This document shows positions 35,628 through 47,762 of a stretch of 64,000 bases of DNA, in pieces. The translations under genes and the position numbers were made by a program. The stretch covers positions 2,343,501 through 2,407,500 of the forward strand of contig JAMXBD010000011.1 in assembly GCA_024138025.1 (NCBI GenBank), written 5' to 3'. Each line of letters begins with the position of its first letter. Within the stretch, counting starts at the first letter, position 1. The stretch comes from Combretum micranthum. Lineage: Eukaryota; Streptophyta; Magnoliopsida; Myrtales; Combretaceae. The notes beneath the pieces were generated by a model. It was not told the origin of the DNA. It saw nothing but the letters and a program-made list of their open reading frames with translations, and made no database searches.

Positions 35628-37140
35628 TTTATAGTTTATTGTATATTTACCTATGATTTCAGCACATGCATTGCGGCATGCATGTTCTAGTACAATCTAT
35701 TAGCTATTTCTACATCTCTCTTTATATACATACTTTATGTAACATAGACATATTGTAATATTATGTACATTACATAATCTAAAGACATATGTTACATATA
35801 TCAACACATAGATATATATATATATATATTTTGTACGAATGCATTAAGTTATGTAACACATGTATATAGGTTATAGGATACATTAGTCTACAATATATGC
35901 TATATAAGGTACTATGTGTTTTTTTTATATATGTATGTTGTGTATTTATATATATATATTATATTTGTTATATATATATTACAATATATATAACAATTAA
36001 ATAGATCGGATATTTGTTAAATGTATATAAATTATATGGATAACTGAGATGTTAAAATACAAGTTAAAATTTCGAAAGAAGGTTTTGTTTTTACTTTTTA
36101 CATTAGTGAATTTATCAAAATATGCTTTTATTAAAGGTATGATTGTCCTATTGTTGGAATTTTTTATTCTTAACAAAAGGGGAATGAAAAATTCTATTTT
36201 ACAAAAAGGTAAGAACTTTTCTTTAAGGAGGGAATATAACAGTTTCCAAAATATAAAATTTATCCGGTTAATTTAAAAATAACTAAGATATTAAAATGAT
36301 ATTTAAAAAATATATATATTATTTCTTTTTCAAATATATTTGGGCTCTATGTAAAGAGTTATTTATTTATCAATCAAAGATGAATTGGTTACTTTTCTGT
36401 CCAAAAACACGGTTAAGTAACGCATCCATCAAAATAATTGACAAATAATTTCAAATTAGTGAAAGTACAATGCCAATCCTGTAGTTTCATTAACAAATAA
36501 TTACACATCAATTAACATAAAGTAACGTACGAAAAATTGCAATAATTGACGGGGGAATCGATAATTCACAGTTGTCATTATTATTCATTTGAAACATTCA
36601 TTTGGTGCTTCTAGTTGATACATAAATTTTTAAACATATTATTTATTAAAAAATAAATATATATAAATAAATATTTTTACTTATGATCATATTAAATAGA
36701 CTAAAAAATAAAATATAAGAAAGTTTCTACGATATTATTGATGAAACTGTTCCGTCATTAATCTAATTATTAAATAAATATAATAAATAATATTAATTAT
36801 TTTAATAATTCGATCATGATTAAATATGAGAGTCATTGAATGATGATGAAATCAGTCCTATTAAAAGTAACGATTGTATCATAATTTTTCAAAATATAAA
36901 TACAAGTAAGATTCAAATATTGATTAAAAGCAGGCCATACAAGCAGAGACCTTAAAGGAGTGGGGGCTGATGAGATTTAAAATCACTCATTATTAAGGAC
37001 AATTCACATGGACAATCTCCTCGCAATTCTCGAATTTCAGTTAAAAAAAGAAAAAGAAGGAAACAAGTGAAAACGACCCAATTTTTTCTCTATTTGGATA
37101 AGCAATTCGTATATTAAGGAAAAATTTATTAAAAAGAAAA
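35628..37140. other. AT-rich upstream region of the GRAS gene
   Basis: AT-rich with TA microsatellites (35,812-35,829 and 35,947-35,960). It contains no recognised gene or transposon end. Its last few hundred bases are the natural place for the distal promoter of the GRAS gene. Confidence 0.5.
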
Positions 37141-37447
37141 AAGGAAAAGGAAATTCATGGTCCCAAGTTCCTACGTTGGTACTTGGTACACACTGCACAA
37201 CACTGTTTCTCTGTTTTTCTCTCTCTCTCCCCGTTCTCTCTCTAAGTGAGCCATCCTCATCCCTATCCCTATATCCCACCAACACCACCCCTCTTTCTCT
37301 TCACTTCACTTCACTAAACTCATCTTCCTACTCTTTCTCCCTCTCTCTCTTTCTCTACCATGTGACGATCTTCCACAAACCAGAGGCATCAACTTCATTT
37401 ATATAACCCGTAATATTCGTCACACTCCTTTTCTCTCCCTGAAACAA
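37141..37447 (+). promoter_or_regulatory. Proximal promoter and probable pyrimidine-rich 5' leader of the GRAS gene
   Basis: Two CT-rich tracts (about 37,204-37,245 and 37,326-37,360) precede the start codon, a common property of plant 5' leaders. Two TATA-like sequences are candidates: CGTATATTAAGG near 37,108, which would give a leader of roughly 300 nt holding both tracts, and TTTATATAACC at 37,398, only about 45 bp from the ATG and therefore less likely. The transcription start cannot be read from the sequence. Confidence 0.45.
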
Positions 37448-39064
37448 ATGGGTCCTATTCACTTTGACTCCACCACCGCCACTAGCTCCTCATCCTCTTC
37501 CTCAGCTTCCTCCTCCACGAAACCCCCAGAACTCGACGGCCTCCTCGCCGGAGCCGGCTACAAAGTCCGCTCCTCCGACCTCCGCCACGTCGCTCAGCGA
37601 CTCGAACGCCTCGAAACCGCGATGGTGAACTCCCCGTCCCACGTCTCCCACCTCGCTTCCGACACCATCCTCTACAACCCCACCGATTTAGCCTCCTGGG
37701 TCGACTCGCTCCTGTCCGAGTTTTCTCACTCCTCATCCCTGCAGTCGGATCTTATCGACCCCACATGGACGGACGGATCTAATTATAGCAACCAAGCAAC
37801 CCCGCCACAGCAGATCGTAAACCCTCATCCTCCTCCGCAACCAACGGCTGTCATTACGGCCTTGGAGGAGGATTCCGGGATAACGTTGGTCCACTTGCTG
37901 ATGACGTGTGCGGAATCCGTCCAACGTGGCGACTTCCAACTGGCTGCCTCTCTAATCGAGGACATGCAAGGCCTGCTTACTCGCGTCAACACGGGCTGCG
38001 GCATCGGGAAGGTCGCCGGGTTCTTCATCGACGCGCTAAGCCGGCGCATTCTTGGAATAAGCTGCTCGACTCGGATTATGGACTCAGTGTACGAGAACGA
38101 AATTCTCTATCATCATTTCTACGAAGCCTGTCCTTATCTAAAATTCGCTCACTTCACGGCTAACCAAGCCATATTAGAAGCCTTCGGCGGTCATGATCGT
38201 GTCCACGTGGTGGATTTCAACTTAATGCAAGGCTTACAATGGCCAGCTTTGATCCAAGCCTTGGCGTTACGGCCCGGTGGGCCCCCTTTACTTAGGCTAA
38301 CAGGCATTGGACCACCTTCGCCCGATGGTCGCGATACGCTTCGCGAGATCGGGCTTCGGCTTGCTGAATTGGCCCGGTCTGTTAATGTCCGGTTCGTGTT
38401 TCGTGGTGTGGCGGCTTCACGGCTTGAGGATGTGAAGCCATGGATGCTCCAGGTGGACCCTTCGGAAGCCGTAGCTGTCAATTCAATCTTACAGCTCCAT
38501 AAGCTTCTCGGATCGGATCCAACCGGGAATTCATCCATCGAATCGGTTTTATCCTGGATCCGGAGCATAAACCCGAAGATTATAACGGTTGTGGAACAAG
38601 AAGCGAACCATAATCAACCCAGTTTCTTGGACAGGTTCACGGAGGCTTTGTATTACTATTCGACAATGTTCGATTCTCTCGAAGCGGCTTGCTCGGTCCA
38701 CATGGATAAGGCCCTAGCCGAGATGCATCTACAGAGGGAGATATGTAATGTCGTGTGCCGTGAAGGATTGGCTCGGTTCGAGAGGCACGAGCCATTGGCT
38801 CAATGGAGGACCCGGTTCGGGCAAGCCGGGTTTAGACCGCTGCATTTGGGGTCCAATGCTTTTAAGCAAGCCAGTATGTTGTTAACATTGTTCTCCGCGG
38901 AAGGTTACAGTGTTGAAGAGAATGAAGGGTGCTTGACCCTCGGGTGGCACAGCCGCCCACTCATCGCGGCGTCGGCTTGGCAAGCGGTGCCAAGCGCACT
39001 CGGTTCTCCAACTCGAATTATGAATAATATTAGCAATAATAATAACAATAATAATCTCTTGTAA
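37448..39064 (+). CDS. DELLA-subfamily GRAS protein with DGLLA motif
   Basis: A 538-aa intronless protein. A Ser/Thr-rich start (residues 8-24) is followed by a DELLA-type N-terminus: DGLLA (30-34), GYKVRSSDL (37-45), LERLE (52-56) and TILYNP (73-78) in place of DELLA, LExLE and TVHYNP. The GRAS domain spans about 144-513 and is complete: first leucine-rich region from GITLVHLL, VHVVDF (252-257), LRLTGIGPP, RFERHE (443-448) and the terminal SAW (509-511). It ends in an Asn-rich tail. DELLA proteins are nuclear repressors of growth that bind transcription factors. Gibberellin-bound GID1 grips the DELLA/TVHYNP region and sends them to SCF-mediated degradation. Here E-to-G and VH-to-IL changes fall within that surface, so altered or lost gibberellin response is inferred. 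Length and lack of introns fit the family. It has no neighbouring host gene. Confidence 0.95.
   Translation: MGPIHFDSTTATSSSSSSSASSSTKPPELDGLLAGAGYKVRSSDLRHVAQRLERLETAMVNSPSHVSHLASDTILYNPTDLASWVDSLLSEFSHSSSLQSDLIDPTWTDGSNYSNQATPPQQIVNPHPPPQPTAVITALEEDSGITLVHLLMTCAESVQRGDFQLAASLIEDMQGLLTRVNTGCGIGKVAGFFIDALSRRILGISCSTRIMDSVYENEILYHHFYEACPYLKFAHFTANQAILEAFGGHDRVHVVDFNLMQGLQWPALIQALALRPGGPPLLRLTGIGPPSPDGRDTLREIGLRLAELARSVNVRFVFRGVAASRLEDVKPWMLQVDPSEAVAVNSILQLHKLLGSDPTGNSSIESVLSWIRSINPKIITVVEQEANHNQPSFLDRFTEALYYYSTMFDSLEAACSVHMDKALAEMHLQREICNVVCREGLARFERHEPLAQWRTRFGQAGFRPLHLGSNAFKQASMLLTLFSAEGYSVEENEGCLTLGWHSRPLIAASAWQAVPSALGSPTRIMNNISNNNNNNNLL
39023..39061 (+). repeat. AAT-type trinucleotide run encoding the Asn-rich C-terminus
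   Basis: A run of AAT and AAC codons, broken by ATT AGC, codes for the last 13 residues after the GRAS domain. It probably arose by microsatellite expansion and lies outside the conserved fold. Confidence 0.85.
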
Positions 39065-40251
39065 ATTATTTAATTTTGAGTTTTACACTTTGTTAATTTT
39101 GTTCTTTTTTTTTTTTTTTTGTTTTTTAAATGAGATCAAGTTTATGTTTTGAGAGGCATACTCTTTTAAGCCTTTCTCGCTATAATCTTGTTTTGTTCCC
39201 GACTATATTCTATTTGCATGTCTACTGTCTAGGTAGCAGGCAGTATGTTTGGCAATGATGGAATTAGGCAAATGGAAAAGAAAAGGGAGGAAAATAGGGT
39301 GAAAAAAAGAGGGGAGTTGAATTTTTTCTTTTAATTTTTTTAGATGAAAAAGAATATAAAGAATTAAAATTTTTTTTGGCCCAAAAGAATTAAAATATTT
39401 GATAAATGATATTAAAAGTAGAAATATCTCTACTAATATTTCTTTTTTATTTTTTTTTAATTTCAATTTTTTAAATATAAAACATAATTCACTTTTACCT
39501 TTTAAGGTTTTTCATTCATTTCATGATTGCCATAAAACATAGTTAAGAATAATATGGTATGATGGATGTATCATGAATGCTTGTCCATGGCATTGCCATT
39601 CATGTGAGCCTAATGGGAAGAAATTTTCAACTGACAATCATAAAAGTAGGAGGACCCTTTAGATTTTATACAGTGATAGATGACATGCCACATGTCCAAT
39701 TTGAATTTAATAAATGACAGTATCTTCTATTATTACCAGTTTTTTTAATGGTGGCAGAAATTATTGGTGGCAAGGTCCCATTGGCAATATAATTATTAAT
39801 ACCATTGAATAAAAATTGTTGGAAAAGGAAACCAGAAAGAGACTCGACGAGGTCATTAGGTAAAACAGTAGGGTCATTGTAAAAAAAATAAAAATAAAAT
39901 AGGAACATGATTAATAGGATAATGTTGATTAGAATTGTGCGTGCCATCAAGGATATGCATGGACTAATTATTCATTCTGGAAAATTGATTTACTTATTTG
40001 TCACATGATGTAACCACGGCCGAAGAGTAATAAGTGAAGGGTAATAAGTGGGGACATATATGATGGAATTGGTGTTTGAATGAAAATCAAGTTGGTTCCA
40101 TGATAATATGTGGAATATTGGGTGTTAATAGCTGTTTGGCCTCTATGGTAGGGTTGTTGTGTTTGGCCAATTACATGAAATAAATATGCCAGATGAGTTA
40201 GGTAATTATTTGAGATTATGACACGTGTTCGGATTCTACATGTCGGATGAG
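39065..40251. other. 3' flank of the GRAS gene and spacer
   Basis: A poly-T run (39,105-39,120) follows the stop codon closely. There is no strong AATAAA nearby, so the polyadenylation site cannot be fixed. No further gene was recognised. Confidence 0.45.
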
Positions 40252-40254
40252 TTA

Positions 40255-40575
40255 GAGCATTCGTATCCTAGGTCCTTGATAAGTGATTTTAAGGGAAGAA
40301 TCTTATTTTTTTAAGGTTCTATGATCCTCTACTAAAAAAACTTTTTAAGATCTTTTGCAAAGGATTTTAAGGTCCTTCACTTGGTTTTATATATATTTTA
40401 ATTTATTAAGTGTATTATATGAAGATATATGAGATCCATAAATCCTTAAAAGATATAAAGACCTCATATGAAGAACTTTAGAGATAAAATAGTGAAGTTC
40501 TTTAGAAAAATGTTTTTAAAATGTTGACGTGGTATTTTAAGAATCTCTTTAGATGTTATAGGAATATGGATGCTC
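40255..40575. mobile_element. PIF/Harbinger-type MITE
   Basis: Inverted ends GAGCATTCGTATCC and GGAATATGGATGCTC bound 321 bp of non-coding sequence, flanked by TTA on both sides (40252-40254 and 40576-40578). The trinucleotide duplication and GAGCAT-type ends are typical of Tourist-like elements. It lies about 1.2 kb downstream of the GRAS gene. Confidence 0.75.
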
Positions 40576-40578
40576 TTA

Positions 40579-42695
40579 AGGAATGATTTGAGATTATAAC
40601 ACGGATCTAAATAGAGGAGCTATATGTTACAATGAAGTTAGAAAGAGAGAAATCGAACCAGTAATCTTTATGTAATATGTAGAAAGCCAAAACTACTTTA
40701 GACATTGCTAAAATTGAACGCAATTTTATGGCCTTCCTATTAACCATTAGATTAGTCCCTTAACGATTGGGTAGATAATTATAATACTATTGTTCAATTC
40801 AATAACCCGTTGTTTTAAGTCAAAGGATCTGTAGTTGCATAAGAAAAAAAAGGTGTTAAAGTTGAAAAGGAAATAAAAGGTTATGACGTAAAAGGATTTA
40901 CAAGGATGGGAAAAAAGAAAAAGGTAAAAGAGTACTCTATAGATCTAGAGGTACAATTATCACCATTGCAAGTGAATAGGTAATGGATGTTCATAGAAAA
41001 TTATGAAATTAATGTAGTCAAAAAGTTAGTGGACCGCAACTACATTTTCAGGATATATGGACCTCCGGCTGTGGGTGGTCATGTTTGATGTGACAGGCCA
41101 AGCAGTCCAAACTGGATTAATAAAAAAAATTGATGATTATAGAGATAAATTTAAAAGATGTTTAAAAATATTTCCCTATAAAATTAGATATATCTAAACA
41201 ATTTCAAAAGATACTTTTTTCTTCTCAAGTTAATTGAAAAAAAAGAAGAAGCATTGGGATATAGGAATATTGAAATATACTTCAATTGACAATCGTGTAC
41301 CCATATTACTTGTGGAAAGATTAAAAAGAAGGATCCAAATTAAGTACATATCGTAAATATAATAAAAAGAGGGAAAAAAATGCATAAACTTCATGAAAAC
41401 ATATAGAAAATTGAAGAAAAAAGGAGTAAACAACAGAAATACGTTAAATTATAAATTTAAATGTAAAATAGATAGAATGACACACTAAAGGTCATTAAGT
41501 TGCTTTATCAATAATGTTGCAATTTATCTGTTTAAAGGAGCTTCATGTGGTGACCTTGTCCATCATGGTGATTTTTAATCACTATTATCGCTACATATCA
41601 TATTATCTCTAAAGTGGGGGAAAAAAAAAGGCATTCCATTACAAAATGATCCTAAATAATGCAACAATTTCCTATACGATTGAGGCATGATAAGGATAAA
41701 TTTGCAATCATTTCACCACATGGAACTTAAAAAAAAAAAAGATAAATAAAATGCCTAAAAATGTTATAATAAATAATATTACTGAATTAATTTTGAAGTA
41801 CATCATCATCAACTAATAATATATACGCATTGGTATGAAAATTTTTGCAATAATTTGTCATAAGGAAGTGGAGTTAAATATTTATTATTACCTTTATAAT
41901 ATAATAATCCAACTATGCCATAATGGATAACATATAATAAAAGCCATCCAATTGAAATTAAAAACTAACTATTAAAATATCTAAAAAACAAGCTAATAAA
42001 TCTATTGTTATAAACAAGTTATATGAGAGGTTGATAAAATAAATAATTATTCCTTTCTTTAATCAATATTTTCAAATGCATTAATAAATTTACTTCTTTA
42101 AGTAATAGAGTATAATATCATATTTAATACTTAAACTTTGTTAAAATATAAAATTAACTGCTTGAAATAAATATTTTCAATATATTAGCAATAAACTTTT
42201 TGAGTTCATCTATAATACTTAGATAAGTTGCTTAATTGTAAAAAATAAAAAATTTAGGTAGCTAAGTGAAAACTTAGCAAATCAATGTAGTTAATTGCAA
42301 AATGGGTAAGGTTAGATACAAAATTGGTTTTTAAAACTCAGGTATTTAATTATATAAAAGATAAAATTTAGGTACAAATGTAACAATTTCCTTAACTAAC
42401 CAATGAATAATAAAATTATTATATAAAACTATATAATAAAAATGTGGTTTGAGAAGGTGTTTCCATAATAAGATTACTAATTTATTAAAATTTGGCAAAT
42501 GATTTGTAATATTTAAAAATTAAAAGATTTATATACATTGAAATTAAAATTTAGAAATTGCTTATGTGTTTTCTTCTAATTTTGATCATTACACAACATA
42601 CTTAAACCGATGCATGATCAAATTATATCATCCATAATTCATAATGAACAAAAATGTACTCCACAAAATGCACAACCTAGCACTACCTAAAAAGG
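40579..42695. other. AT-rich spacer
   Basis: No gene recognised. The segment 42,110-42,395 has weak inverted arms (ATACTTAAACTTTG on the left; on the right, reverse-complemented, GTACCTAAATTTT) reminiscent of the Mutator-like element's ends, but no duplication was found. Confidence 0.4.
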
Positions 42696-42887
42696 CTATA
42701 CTTGATATGATATGACCATAAATTTTCGTACCAATGGGGATTCTACAAGGGTCCCCTCATCCTTCTTGCGTAGTGCAAGTGCAATCGCCTTCTGCAGCGA
42801 TCTGGCTGGCATTTCCATGAATGCCAAATCCTTGTATGGATGGGTCTTTCTATAGTGTAATCGATAGGACAGCTCAAACGGGATCAT
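42696..42887 (-). CDS. Unrecognised 63-codon coding-like ORF, possibly a gene fragment
   Basis: An ATG-initiated frame of 63 residues, rich in Lys, Arg, Leu and Met, with a balanced amino-acid mix (HYRKTHPYKDLAFMEM, RSLQKAIALALRKKDEG). Its base composition is clearly less AT-rich than the flanks. The upstream minus strand stays open only for a few codons, so it could be a captured or retained exon rather than a full gene. I do not recognise a family. No partner exon is evident within 2 kb. Confidence 0.3.
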   Translation of the reverse strand: MIPFELSYRLHYRKTHPYKDLAFMEMPARSLQKAIALALRKKDEGTLVESPLVRKFMVISYQV

Positions 42888-44650
42888 ATCTCTTATATAG
42901 TCATTCTATTATCAAATGATGGTTGAATTGTTTCAACCGATGGAATTGTAGAGTTTTCCCATCTTGATAAGACAATATTAATAAAAAAATAATGTATGAA
43001 ATATAATTAGAAAATCCCATGTTAGTAATTTAATTTGACATCCATTTGTTGCAAGATTATTTTGTTATGGAGTTAATATTAGCCTTTTTGTAACTTTTAC
43101 GTTGTTATTTGGATTTGAGAGGGTAAATGAGAATAGGAAACCTTGGTTAGAGAAAGCCTCTGTAATTGTATGAGAATTGATATTTACTAAAATTTGTACT
43201 ATAGTGATTTGTTTCTCCATATTTTTATATTTTATTAATTAAAATTGCATCGAGTCTTATACATTTACCTTATACTACTATATCTTTTCTTCTCTACTTT
43301 TTTTTTTTTTTTTGGTTATTAGAAGCTCTTAATATGTACCATAAAAACCCAAGCTGGTTTTATTATATGCTCTTAAAAAAGTAGCCTTGCAAATAGGTTG
43401 TTATTTTATTAGTGGCTTGTTCACTTCGCTAAATGAATAAGACTGTAATGGAATTCTTATTATGAGGATTAGAATAAAGCTGTAATAGGATTTTTTTTAT
43501 TAATTTTTTATTTAAATAGTATATTTTGAAAAAAAAAATAGTCTAGTATTAAATTGATATTCATAGATTTGAATAAAGTATGACTATTCAACTTGTATAA
43601 CAGAGATTCATTGTTGAATCATTATTCAGTGAATTAAACGTCGTAATAGCTATTCGTAACGAATAAAGCTATAATGGAATTGCAATTATAGTAAAGTAAA
43701 TGAGTAGTAGAAGAATAAGAAGCCTTAGTAAGGCTGAGTTTGCTTCATTGTTATGTCCTTAAAACGCTATTGTTTTGAAGAAGATAGTTTATCAAGAAAT
43801 AGATATGGATGATAAACAAATATATTTACTTATAAACAGATTAAATAGATCATATTCATATAAGATACATGTAAAATATATATATATATATAAATCTGAT
43901 ACCAACACAATTACAAATGAAAATCTAATTTGTGAGTTTATATCTATTATTAACCATTTGAATATATATGTAAATATTAAGATTGAAACTAGAACCGAGT
44001 GATGCACTATTGTACCATCTTCCATTTTGTCCGATCAAGGGGACTATGGCCAATAGTATGTTCAGTTTGTCAATACAATCTGTCAAGCAAACTCTAGCTA
44101 GAGCAATGAGATTAGATTCATGAGCAAGGAGGTAGTGAATGGCCTAATATCTCATGGTGATAGCATCCATAGAGGGAGATCCAAAGGCTAGAGCATAATG
44201 TAGCTGGAGCATAATTAGTATTAATGTAATTGGAAGGGCCATGAGGGTTAGGATACTTGAAGAGGCATCATTTAAGTTAAACATGGAAAAATAGAGGTGA
44301 CATTGGCGTTGGTATAGTTGTTGTCAGTTAAAGGGTAATACATTGGCCCTTTAAGGTTAGAGGTCATCCACAAATAAGGTTTTGGATTTTAAGATTGTTT
44401 CTTATGTAAGTGTTCCACATCGGTTCCAAATGTACAAATCCATATATAGTCGCATCATGCAGATGGATAAAGTGTTGGGTTTTATAAATTAAAGAACGAT
44501 AGCGGAATATAGAATTACAATGATCTATGTGACATGTAAAATAAATATAAAATAATTATATGGGATTATTAAAAAAAATACCTTTCCTGTAACACTAATA
44601 CCTTCTTCTCTTAACAATGGATTTCGTGAGATAGGTTGTTAGATAACTCC

Positions 44651-44652
<2 letters not shown>

Positions 44653-44690
<38 letters not shown>
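44653..44690. repeat. (AT)n microsatellite
   Basis: About 19 uninterrupted AT dinucleotides. Confidence 0.95.
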
Positions 44691-44693
<3 letters not shown>

Positions 44694-45784
44694 TCTATTC
44701 TTATCATAAAACTAGAAGTTAAAAGAATTTAAATGAATATACAAGTTATGCTATTTACCTTTTTGTTGTGGTTAACAAAGTAGGAAAGTGACTTCTCATC
44801 TACCAAAAGGAACTATTTTGTTTACATATCAAAATATATTAATTAGCTAGAAATAAAAGAAAAATAATCTAATTAAATAATAAATGCAAATGGACTGTTT
44901 TGGATTGAACGTTTAGTAGTCAATTACTAAACATTATCTTATTCTTTAATGCATTCCACTATTAATGCAAACTTATATTTAATTTATATTGGTTTCAATC
45001 TTCAAATAGTTATTTCATTAATTCAAACTAAATAATTAATTCTAATTTGAAAAATTTGACATATTATAGAATTTACTAAAATTTTCTAGTAAATTATCTT
45101 ATTTCTGTTAAATGTTCTATTGTGTGCAACCCTTAAATTTTTATACACAAAGACAATATCTATCTAAACACAGATTAAGGTAATTGTCTAGTAACAATTA
45201 TTGGCCACATCAAGATATCTTAATCAAACCATTAATATCATCATTGTTTATTTATTTTACTTGCTTTTAGAAATAAATTAGACTTAATAATGATTGTTGT
45301 GGTCGATGGCTATGAGTCACTCTATGTCTTAATCATAGGAGCCTTGGTTGTCATCTCTCTAACCAATAGAGTGACGGATGCTATCTTGAGCCATCACTAT
45401 TCTTTGATATTTCATATTATACCTTTATAATCCTATATTCACAGTATGCAATTTATGGGAATTAAAAGGGAATTATTTTTAGAATGGATAGTGCAATATT
45501 TCATAAAGTTAAACCCTTCTCTATAAATCCACCTTTCGATTACGTACTTTCATATCCAATCTAAAAGCATTGTTGCGTAGGTTCAAAAAGGAAAAGTTCA
45601 ATTTGTGAGGCTAATATCTCGATAGAATGCCTAATTGGATAGCGGGGCATACTAGATTGAAGATGTGTTTCCATAATTGGGTTTTTGAGACCTATCTTCG
45701 TTAAAATCTATTTTGTTGTTAGATGCTTGTAATTCTCATGCATCTACTATTTACAAGGAGCACATATAATATCAACATCTCCTT

Positions 45785-45788
<4 letters not shown>

Positions 45789-45834
<46 letters not shown>
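45789..45834. repeat. Poly-A tract of 46 bases
   Basis: An uninterrupted run of 46 A residues. It could be the tail of a reverse-transcribed insertion reading left to right, but no LINE, SINE or exon-like sequence is recognisable upstream and no flanking duplication was identified. Confidence 0.9.
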
Positions 45835-45838
<4 letters not shown>

Positions 45839-46704
45839 ATTGAAATATCAAACTAGGTTAAAGAGAGTCAACTAGTCTTAAGTTTCTTAATTGATACTAA
45901 TATGCTTATTAGTGTGTTATGTTATAGAATTAGAGAGAGAAGTCGTATCACGCCCCATAATTAGCGGAACTTAACAATTCATTGCATACTTTTAAGCTAG
46001 ACAGGAATGAACACTATTTAGAAAATGTGTCTAATTCCACCATTAACTTATTCAATTTTTATCAAATATCTCGACATATGCTCCGTTTAACAAATGAAAA
46101 GTTTTAAATAAGGAAGACTCAAATATTTGTTTGTAAATAGAAGCAAAGATAATGACTGATTAAGTGTCTATACTCTTAATTTTTTACAATTTAGTATATC
46201 TTTTTTATATTTTAGTTACTTAGTGCTTGTACCTTCAAAGTATATGCAATTCATTATCTCTGTTAAATAATATTGAATTGACATTTATTTTGATAATGAA
46301 ATAATAGTAGACACTTAAAAAAATTACCAAAATCTATACAACATTGAATTGCTAAAAATTGTTAAAAATTAAAAGTAAAGGTACTTGATAAACTTTTGCA
46401 ACTATCTTAATTGTCCTACACATCATCAAAGTCATATTAACTACAATTTCTTATGTAGCTATGATAATTATAAGCATCAACTTTTGTAATATCCTCAAAA
46501 CTTAAAAATTATATTACCAAATATTGGTGAATACCAATGTACCAGTATATGACCACAATATACAATCACACATATGACAGATCCATTTAAAAACCTATAA
46601 TTGCTAGTTGCAGCAATAAAGTCAACTTAAGTTTATTTTTGAGCCTAATAATCAACACAAACTCATTATCCATGGTTTGGAATAAGCTCAAATTTCAATA
46701 ACAA

Positions 46705-46727
46705 ATATATATATATATATATATATT
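46705..46727. repeat. (AT)n microsatellite
   Basis: Short AT dinucleotide run in AT-rich spacer. Confidence 0.9.
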
Positions 46728-47439
46728 TGCTAGGGTCATTTGATCCCATCATCATGCTAATAAATCATGTGGTTCACTAAATTCCCAAACCAACATTAAA
46801 CACCCTGATTTCACACAACTATTAGCCACTAAGAAAATAGCCTTCGAAAACATCTATAATGAAGCCTTATACCAGCAGTGTGACCCATTTATAATTATGC
46901 CCCAGAGACTTGACCTATATCATTATTGTTAACCAATCACGAATCTATTAAAGCATCAAGACTAAGAATTTTCCTTTTTTCCCCCCCTTAATTTAATTTA
47001 TATTAAGAAGTTTACTTAGTATAAAATTATCGACAGACATTAAGAGCAATTTTTTTCTCTTCAAAGTGCTTTTTGAAAGCATATTTTTCTTCAAAAGGAA
47101 ATAAGAGTTATCACAAACGGAAGACGAAAAAGGAAAGGGGTTTAAGATCAAATGGGGACAACAATCCTAACGTAGTCCTTAGTTCAACACAAATTACAAA
47201 TTCAAGGTTAGAAGATAGGGACGTTCGAAACAAAAAGTGGTCATGGTAAAGATTTTTCTTTTTGGAAACTTCATTGTTTTTGTGCCTATCCAATCAATAA
47301 TTCGGACGTTAAACTAAATATAGCAATTGATATATAAGTATTTTAATTGTTCAATTACTGTTATATATGTTTTGTATAAATTTAAGATTTGGTCTTTCAA
47401 AGTATAAATCTTCCTATATTGATTGCTTTAAGTTATTTC

Positions 47440-47462
47440 AATATATATATATATATATATAT
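47440..47462. repeat. (AT)n microsatellite
   Basis: Short AT dinucleotide run in AT-rich spacer. Confidence 0.9.
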
Positions 47463-47762
47463 GTAGACATAAAAAAAACTTTTCAAACTTTTTACTTTTC
47501 AAAGTGCTCTGTCAAGAACCATCGAACAACCAACTTCATTTTCTCTTTTCCATTTGTGGATTGTTGGTAGCCATGGTGATGAACACACAAGCCTCTCATA
47601 TCACCCATAACATGTAGTGGAATTTATATATAATTATGTGAGTATAATTTGTAATAGAAGTTTAGTTAGTTGATGCAGTAGAGTAGGTGATTATAAATTG
47701 TTAAAATTGATTTAATTTGGGCCAAGCCGAAAACGAGTACATCTTTTACATTATAGAGTATG

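Larger units (their letters stand above)
42888..47762. other. Long AT-rich non-coding stretch
   Basis: No gene recognised. It contains AT microsatellites (44653-44690, 46705-46727, 47440-47462) and a pure poly-A run (45789-45834). The region 44,400-45,790 has retroelement-like texture (GTGTTCCACATCGGTTCC near 44,410; a GATAGCGGAATATAG segment near 44,500), but no matching ends were found. Confidence 0.45.

Noticed and set aside
37482..38568. Several open frames of 68-125 codons on both strands within the GRAS gene
   Set aside because: They are alternative-frame readings of GC-rich coding DNA. The GRAS frame alone has family motifs from end to end.
43400..43690. A MITE-like segment with repeated GAATAAAGCTGTAATGG-type words
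   Set aside because: No paired inverted ends or duplication could be defined.
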